The position numbers and the translations under genes were made by a program. Below, in pieces: positions 56,361-64,000 of a stretch of 64,000 nt of DNA. Each line of letters begins with the position of its first letter. Position 1 is the first letter of the stretch. The stretch covers positions 446,501-510,500 of the forward strand of contig OY821779.1 in the NCBI GenBank assembly GCA_963682175.1, written 5' to 3'. The notes beneath the pieces were generated by a model. That model ran no database searches and was not told where the DNA came from. It saw only the letters and a program-made list of their open reading frames with translations. Source of the DNA: Triglochin maritima. Its lineage: Eukaryota; Streptophyta; Magnoliopsida; Alismatales; Juncaginaceae.

Positions 56361-56458
56361 TTTATTTTATAAAATGTTATTTGTAAATTGCAAAGTGTAA
56401 TGTACACAATTTTCAACCACAATCGTAACAGTCTTGTTAACGGCAGATGCACAAAATA
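56361..56458. repeat. Right arm of the outer inverted repeat
   Basis: Read on the minus strand: TTTTGTGCATCTGCCGT, GATTGTGGTTGAAAATTGTG, ATTACACTTTG and TTTATAAAATAA. It matches 50308-50440 in the same order. No clear target duplication outside it was found. Confidence 0.65.
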
Positions 56459-56602
56459 TTTAAGTGTTCATATTCTTGTACAACATTGTACCCAGCAAGG
56501 AAAATATTTTCTCTACTGAATCCGGAACCCGAGAATAGTTTTAGTCAAAAGGAAGACATCTGTGTGTTTCTGACTTGACTGACTACTGACTCGTATCCCT
56601 CA

Positions 56603-56960
56603 ATGTCAATGAAGCAAAAACACAAACAGATCGTATGCAGAAAACCTCACCACCACCACCACCGCCATCTTCTTCTTCAAGTTCAACGTCAACTCTCAAA
56701 CCAAACCAATCCCAATCCCAATCCGGGGCAAACTTCGGAACCTCTCGACGTCGGCGAGGGAGAAGCGACTGGAAGAGGAGGTGGGGTTTAGCCCCAATCC
56801 CACCAACAAACTACTCAACCCCATCCGTCGCGTCCTTGATCACTGGTACCTACCATGCGTCCTTCTCTCTCTCCCAACCCTAGATCGCTTACTTCCGTTG
56901 GCGATTTTGACTCTGCGATTGAAAATTGGATATCTACAACTTGTATGCTTCTCGGTAGGG
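56603..56960 (+). other. GNOM upstream region with unrecognised open frames
   Basis: Three overlapping frames. One of them reads LRNLSTSAREKRLEEEVGF followed by SPNPTNKLLNPIRRVLDHWY with a balanced composition; the others are Ser/Pro/His-rich. I do not recognise a family. It could be a coding first exon, a decayed gene or a transcribed 5' leader of GNOM. Confidence 0.25.
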
Positions 56961-58183
56961 TAGATCAATGCAGTTTTTGTGTGAAATTCGATTGACGTGG
57001 TTTTGAAGTTTAATTTAGTACATTTTAATCCAATATGCAAAAGATAGTTTGAGTTTCGACTCATTGGAAATGGACAATTATGATTACAATATATATTTAA
57101 TCGTTAATAGTTGTACATTGCACATTTTCATTGGTCAGGAGAAAGAGTTCAGTTGTGCATTGCTGTGGCTAATTGGTGAATTGTTTCTTTCGTAAATTGC
57201 TATATTTGTGCAGGGCTATACGTTTTCTCTTTTGTTGTTGTTGTTGCTGCTGCTGAGTTTTAAAACAAAACTGATAACTAATTGGGTACACTTAAGTTGG
57301 TTGGCGTGGTTTGTAAGTAAAAACTAAAAACCTTATTGAATTGCTTGCTTTAGATGAGATGGAATTTTTTCAGTAGATTGTTGTGATTCCTTAATTAAGC
57401 CTTTAATTATGTCAGAATACTTCCTCTTTTGAAGGCATCAGAGAAGATGAGTCTCTTTTTACGGTTAGAACATAGCACTAAGACTACACGGTGGAGCTAG
57501 ACCAAGTGGTGTGTTTGAGGTTATGCTCTTATTTTTACTTTTGAAAAGGTAGTGGCACTGCATGCAAATATGTTCAAGAATGTATTAAGATGTCTGGATA
57601 TTTTTTTCGTGGGATTAAATATATTATTAAGTGTTTTACGTTGTTTTCAGTTCTCTGGCATTGTACACCATTGAAAAGTATGATGAGCAAGTTGGAATCG
57701 TTTTTCTTTTGTATGCAGAGTACGGAATTAAGTTTTACGTCATGTGCCTTGTTCATCTTATCATGATGCCAAAGATAAAACTCTTCAAATACTACCATTC
57801 TTGGCTTCTCTCCCTTTATCATATAAAGATTTTAGCAAATATGATTGCAGATGTAAGGCATGAACCCAATGGCATATGATTTTCCAGAATGATATTTCCT
57901 TGTTATCGCATAATATTCCCTTAAACATGAAAAACACCATTCTGATGGTTTTCTATGAAGATCCTTACATCTAATTTGTTGTCTTTTTATCATTGTGGCT
58001 TGGTTTTTATTGCCTATGGGAGGTTTTTCCAGCATCAAAAGGTGCCAACAACGGTTTAGAAGTCATCACAAGCATGTTGTCCTTTTAACTGGAATGTGAT
58101 AAGCACATATAATCTTCTGCTGTACCTACTGTCATTGGTGTGGTGTAGAACTTTGAACGCATAGTCTTACTCACTAGTCTCAG
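56961..58183. other. GNOM 5' region, probable leader intron
   Basis: AT-rich, no coding exon seen. TAGTCTCAG directly precedes the GNOM ATG, so a 5'-leader intron could end exactly at the start codon, as in other plant GNOM genes with leader introns. Confidence 0.4.
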
Positions 58184-61100
58184 ATGGGGTGTCTAAGACT
58201 GCAATCTGATAATAAAGCAATTCAAGAAGTGCCTGAATATGGTGAAGGGCGTGCTTCAGCTGTCAGCAATGCTGGATTAGCATGCATGATTAATTCTGAA
58301 ATCGGTGCTGTATTGGCTGTTATGAGGAGAAGCATCCGGTGGGGAGGTCACTATGCAGCTAGCGATGAAAATCTAGAGCATTCTCTCATTCAGTCCTTGA
58401 AGTCTCTTCGTAGGCAGATTTTTTCTTGGGAGCACCAGTGGCATATCATTGATCCTGTCCTTTACCTACAGCCATTTTTGGATGTTGTCCGATCTGAAGA
58501 AACTGGTGCACCAATCACTGGAGTTGCATTGTCCTCCGTTTACAAGTTCTTGACCCAAGACATTCTTGATTTGAATACCGTCAACATAGATAATGCCATG
58601 CAACTGATTGTGGATGCTGTCACTAGCTGCCGGTTTGAAGTGACTGATCCTGCATCTGAAGAGGTGGTGCTGATGAAGATACTTCAAGTGCTTCTAGCAT
58701 GCATGAAGAGCAAAGCATCTATGGTGTTAAATAATCAGCATGTATGTACAATTGTAAACACTTGTTTTCGTGTGGTCCATCAAGCAGGAACCAAGGGTGA
58801 GTTGCTGCAGCAGATTTCTCGTCACACAATGCATGAACTAGTTAGATGCATTTTCTCTTACTTGCAGGATGTTACAGAACAAACATCAATTAACGACACT
58901 GGACCTTATTTAAAGTCAGAGGTACATCCATTGAAATCTCTCCATGAGACACTTCTTTTATTCTAATTACATGCTTAAATTTCATGTGTAGGTAGGTGAG
59001 GTTGACAATGACCTCGCTGCTGGGAGCAAGCAGTTCGATAATGGAAATGATTTTTTTTGTGGTGATTCCTCGGCACTATCTGGCTCAGTTGATGAGAATA
59101 TAGAAGTGTCTATAGAAGGTAATGGTGTTGACATGATGACGAGACCTTATGAAGTTCCCTGCATGGTGGAGACATTCCATTTCCTTTGTTCTCTTTTAAA
59201 CATTGTTGATCAAATTGGGATTGGTCCCAGGTCAAATCCTATAGCTTTTGATGAGGATGTGCCTCTTTTTGCCTTGGGATTGATTAATTCTGCTCTGGAA
59301 TTGGCTGGAGCATCTTTTAAAGAACACCCAAAGCTGTTTGCTTTGGTACAGGATGAGCTTTTTCGCAATTTGATGCGGTTTGGACTGTCAACGAGCCCTT
59401 TGATCATATCAATGGTGTGTAGCATTGTGCTGAACCTTTGGTCACACTTGCGCTCAGAGCTTAAGCTTCAGCTTGAGGCTTTCTTTTCATGTGTAATTTT
59501 GAGGCTTGTGAAGAACCGGCATGGTGCATCATATCAACAACAGGAGGCTGCAATGGAGGCTCTAGTGGATTTTTGCAGACAAAAGGACTTCATGGTTGAA
59601 ATGTATGCCAACTTGGACTGTGACATAACATATGGTAATGTGTTTGAAGATCTTGCTAATCTTCTGACAAGGAGTGTATTCCCTGTGAACAGTCCTTTGT
59701 CTTCGATGCACATTCTTGCCTTGGATGGTTTAATTGCAGTGATTCAGGGAATGATTGATAGGACAGACGATGCATCTTCAACACCAGAACAAGCACCACT
59801 TGAAGTTGAGAAATACACTCCATTCTGGACAGTGAAGTGTGAGGATTACTCTGATCCGGACAAGTGGGTCACGTATGTTAGGCGTAGGAAATACATCAAG
59901 AGAAAGTTGATGATTGGTGCTGATCACTTCAATCGCGATCCAAAGAAAGGCTTGGAGTATCTGCAAGGGACCCATTTATTACCTGACAAACTTGATCCTC
60001 AAAGTGTGGCATGTTTCTTTCGCTACACATCAGGACTTGATAAAAACCTCGTAGGTGATTTCTTGGGTAATCATGATGATTTCTGTGTCCAGGTTCTTCA
60101 TGAATTTGCTGGGACATTTGATTTCCAAAACATGAGGCTGGACACTGCTCTACGACTCTTCCTGGAGACCTTTAGGTTGCCTGGTGAGTCCCAGAAGATA
60201 CAAAGGGTGCTGGAGGCCTTCTCCGAGAGATACTATGAGCAATCCCCACATATTCTTGCAAATAAAGATGCTTCCCTTGTGCTCTCCTACTCACTCATTA
60301 TGCTAAACACAGACCAGCACAATGTGCAGGTTAAGAAGAAGATGACCGAGGAGGACTTCATTCGTAACAATCGCCACATTAATGGTGGAAATGATCTTCC
60401 TAGAGAATATCTTTCTGAACTATATTATGCAATTTGCAAGAATGAGCTAAAGACCATCCCTGATCAGAGTGCTGGTTATGAGATGACTCCTAGTCGGTGG
60501 ATTGATCTCATGCAGAAGTCAAGAAAGACCTCACCATACATTAAGTGTGACACCCGTCCTTACCTAGACAGGGATATGTTTGCTATCATGTCTGGTCCAA
60601 CAATTGCAGCTATTTCAGTCGTTTTTGATTACACTGAACTGGAAGAAGTATCACTTGCGTGTGTTGATGGCTTCTTGGCAGTGGCAAAACTATCCGCTTA
60701 CCACAACCTTGAAGATGTATTAGATGATCTGGTTGTGTCTCTCTGTAGGTTCACAACTTTGGTCAGTACATCATCCATTGAGGAACCAGTTACAACCTTC
60801 GGTGATGACCTGAAAGCTAGATTGGCAACTGAAACTGTGTTCAGTATAGCTAATAGATATGGTGATTTCATCCGTACAGGGTGGAGAAACATATTGGATT
60901 GCATTTTAAGGCTCCATACACTTGGACTTCTGCCAGCTCGTCTTGTGAGCGATGTGGCCGATGACAGCAAACCATCATCCGACCCGGTACATGGAAAACC
61001 CACGTTGAATTCTCAACCAGCTTCACAGATGCCAATAGGTACTCCTCGCAGATCTTCTGGTTTGATGGATAGGTTCAGTCAGTTCTTATCCTTGGATACG

Positions 61101-62486
61101 GAAGAACCTCGTTCTCAGCCTTCTGAACAACTCCCTGTTTACCAACGTACCGCACAAACCGTCCAAAAATGTCACATAGACAGTATATTCACGGAGAGTA
61201 AGTTTCTGCAGTCTGATTCACTCATGCATCTTGCCCGTGCCCTCATCTGGGCAGCAGGACGACCTCAAAGGATGAATAGTTCCCCCGATGATGAGGACAC
61301 CGCAGTTTTCTGTTTGGAGTTGCTTATTGCTGTAACTTTAAACAACCGAGATAGGTTTGTGCTTCTCTGGCAGGGAGTCTATGAACATACTGCCAACATA
61401 GTTCAGTCAACTGTTATGCCGTGTCCTCTTGTTGAGAAGGCAGTGTTTGGGCTTCTAAGGATCTGTCAGAGATTGCTTCCTTACCAGAAAAGCCTAACCG
61501 ACGAGCTTTTAAGATCTCTACAATTGATTTTGAAACTTGATGCCCGAGTTGCTGATGCTTATTGTGAGAACATTACACAAGAGGTCACACGGCTTGTAAA
61601 AGCCAATGCTACACATATAAAATCTCGTACGGGTTGGAGGACAATTACCTCCTTGTTGTCCGTAACTGCCTGCCATCCTGAAGCTTCAGAGGTTGGTTTT
61701 GAGGCATTGGTGTTCATCATGTCTGAAGGGGGCCACTTATCTCCTGCCAACTATATTCTCTGCGCTGAGGCTGCAAGACAATTTGCAGAATCTCGTGTTG
61801 GACTTCCAGATAGATCTTTCCATGCATTGGATCTGATGGCTGGGTCTGCAACATGTCTTGTTCACTGGTCTAAGGATACAAGAGATGCAAGAGAGGGAGC
61901 TGACAAAATAGCCGAAGGCATACGAGAGATGTGGCTAAGACTAGTTCAAGGGCTGAGAAAGGTGTGCTTGGACCAAAGGGAGGATGTCAGAAACCACGCT
62001 ATGACATCACTGCAGAAATGCATGGTAGGAGTTGACGGAATCTGCATGACTCCTCAATCTTGGTTACAGTCCTTTGATCTCGTCACATTTTTATTGCTTG
62101 ATGATATGTTAGATGTTGCTCAGGGACAGTCAACTTTAGACTACAGGAACATGGAATCCACTCTTGTTCTTGCAATAAAATTACTAGTGGAAGTGTTCTT
62201 ACAGCTACTGAATGATATCGCCCAGCTTAGTGGTTTCAGTAAGCTGTGGCTCGGACTTCTCTCCCGCATGGAGAAATATATGAAGGCCAAAGTAAGAGAC
62301 AAGAGAAGCGAAAAACTTCAAGAATTGATCCCGGAGCTTCTCAAAAACACGATCCTCGTCATGAAAGGAAAAGGGATCCTGGTGAAGAAGAGCGGAGCAG
62401 GTGCAGATAGTCTGTGGGAGCGTACAATGATTCAAGCAAACACCATCTCTCCATCCCTGTGGTCCGTTGTGTTCGGCGAGGAATAG
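58184..62486 (+). CDS. GN: GNOM-type ARF guanine-nucleotide exchange factor
   Basis: Two coding exons, 58184-58921 and 58992-62486, give 1,410 residues, slightly shorter than Arabidopsis GNOM. It is a large GBF-type ARF-GEF that activates ARF GTPases on endosomes/Golgi and supports recycling of PIN auxin carriers. An N-terminal DCB region starts MGCLRLQS...ACMINSEIGAVLAVMRR. HUS follows. The Sec7 domain spans about residues 545-745: FFRYTSGLDKNLVGDFLG, the glutamic finger E645 in LPGESQKIQ, and LIMLNTDQHN. HDS regions run to the end. Met683 in the Sec7 groove corresponds to the residue that makes Arabidopsis GNOM brefeldin-sensitive; the related GNL1 has Leu. The C-terminus stops soon after SPSLWSVVFGEE, without the usual short tail. 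The sequence is closer to GNOM than to GNL1. Confidence 0.93.
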
Positions 62487-64000
62487 CTCACAAGGAAGCA
62501 AGTGGTGTCAAGGCAGAAGGTCAAAGAGAACGAGTGCTAGTGGTTTCTATATAGCATGGTATGATTTTTTAGTCATGAAGGTTTTGTTTTAATTTACTTC
62601 ACGAATACAGAGTCCATTTTCCTTACTTTTGATTTGACAATATTGTGAGTGATGTATATGTTTTTTAAACCTTCTCTTGAGATTGTAATGTTTCTTTACT
62701 TCTTTTTCTTGAATTGTAACTGAAAGATCAATACAGTGATTTTACTGCATATGAATAAAGAGGCTATTAGTTTTTCTGAAAACTTTATACTGGAATATTT
62801 TCCCTCCTGAGAATCGCTTGCATATCATAGATAATATTCTGACTAGATGTCTATACTTTTGTAGGAGTGCAATTTATAGTAGCAAACCAGGATGTTTGCT
62901 ACTCATCTACTGATGAATGTTTAGCTGTGAGAACGTTTAAAGTGACGGTTATCAAAATTTGAATATGACATCCTTCATTGTTCTTTGTTTCTTTACCTGT
63001 CATGATTAGATGGTTTGCTATTTATTAGATCCTTTATGATTATGCCATCGGTTTAATTTGATATTATCCTACAAACTGACCGTACCGAATTTTGACTATA
63101 GCAATTAGCAAATGACCTGGTGTGTATCTATAAATGGGACCAAATTCACATTATTTATGCGTCGAAAATCAAAAAAATTACAAACCATTTGATATGAGAT
63201 CGAGAGAGCAGATTTTCAGACAAATGTAATATGTTCTTTTTTTGGCTGTCTTTGATGATATGAGTCATGGTCTTTTAGATCAAGATCTATGGTTTAATTT
63301 TTCGATTTAAAATTTAATTTTTTATTTATTAACAAGAATAAATTGATAAAGATAGTTGATCTCTAACATTATCGTGGCTAAACATTCATCAATATAAGCT
63401 GCATTAAGCACCTTAATTAGATAATGATTATTATCTTAGTTAAACTTTGTTCAACAAGTCTGAATCAGAAGAACATATATACACCCACACACAACACTTA
63501 AAACTTCTGAATCAGAAGCATGAAAGTACCACATCAAATGATATGACTTCGTCTTCAGCCGATCCTAGTAACGATCAATCAACATTCTCATTCTAACTTC
63601 TGCTTATCTGATCGAAATACGATGGTCAAACATGCAAACTATCTCGCAATTCAAAACACACGTGTTTCCAAATTAATATCTAAATTCTCTCTCTCTCTCT
63701 CTCTCTCTCTCAAGCAACACCAACTTCGGACTTCAAACATCAACGGTCATACCACATTGGACCATCACAAATCAAAGCCAACTCAGCACCACCACAACAC
63801 AACAAACAAAATCCTACCGTTCACGATCGGAGATCCAGGAGACAAGTCCACGTGTCACTCCTTCCACGACATGTTCTATTCTGGAAAAGCGAATCCAATC
63901 CAATTCCCACAACCTTATCCAAACATCAACAAAAGACCATTATCTCCTTTCCAATTTCCAATTTCCAATTACAGCCGAGCCGAGCCGGGCATGTAAAAAG
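62487..64000. other. GNOM 3' flank, nothing recognised
   Basis: Includes the 3' untranslated region of GNOM (AATAAAG near 62754). A CT microsatellite lies at about 63688-63711. The frame at 63622-63996 contains that repeat and has no family motif. Confidence 0.5.

Noticed and set aside
63622..63996. 124-residue frame at the window end
   Set aside because: It contains a CT microsatellite translated as a Ser-Leu run, and no family motif is visible.

Overview
The window is nuclear DNA from a plant, almost certainly a eudicot. It has AT-rich intergenic DNA, short GT-AG introns, and genes that are plant-specific or typical of plants: a WAT1/EamA transporter, chloroplast CcdA, a degenerate PrfB3 release factor, plant-type mevalonate diphosphate decarboxylase, UBP24, a plant calmodulin-binding-domain protein and the ARF-GEF GNOM. 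I cannot name the species from sequence alone.

Layout. 1-7.3 kb: edge of a small inverted-repeat element, a small unrecognised gene (minus), and an LTR-like element rich in the palindrome CGGTCGACCG (about 2.26-4.15 kb). 7.4-9.6 kb: WAT1-related gene (minus, 7 exons). 12.4-19.0 kb: two nearly identical hAT transposons in opposite orientation, each with its own 8-bp target duplication. The right copy keeps an 831-residue transposase; the left copy is internally deleted. 20.1-25.1 kb: CCDA (minus, 11 exons). 26.3-32.6 kb: a PrfB3-like gene without recognisable 5' exons. One of its exons is sandwiched between two solo-LTR-like copies of the same palindrome-rich family, and one of those copies carries a hAT-type MITE. 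34.2-38.7 kb: MVD (plus, 10 exons). Its introns hold an in-frame GAT microsatellite, a group II intron domain V fossil and a LINE tail. 39.6-43.8 kb: UBP24 (minus, 7 exons). 45.5-47.6 kb: calmodulin-binding protein (minus, one exon). 50.3-56.5 kb: nested DNA transposons. An outer inverted-repeat element carries a broken HAESA-type receptor-kinase fragment, and a 4.9-kb Mutator-like element is inserted in it. That element encodes a plant mobile domain protein and, convergently, a FAR1-MULE-SWIM-OTU transposase broken by in-frame TGA codons. 58.2-62.5 kb: GNOM-type ARF-GEF (plus).

The host genes share no pathway. CCDA and PrfB3 both serve the chloroplast (thylakoid thiol transfer for cytochrome assembly; petB mRNA stability), MVD makes isopentenyl diphosphate, UBP24 removes ubiquitin and GNOM drives endosomal recycling. 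The unusual biology is in the mobile DNA: a near-perfect 3-kb inverted pair of young hAT elements that could template hairpin RNA, three unrelated element types full of short CpG-bearing palindromes, and a two-gene MULE whose two ends mirror each other. All exon boundaries were read by eye from splice signals and frame.
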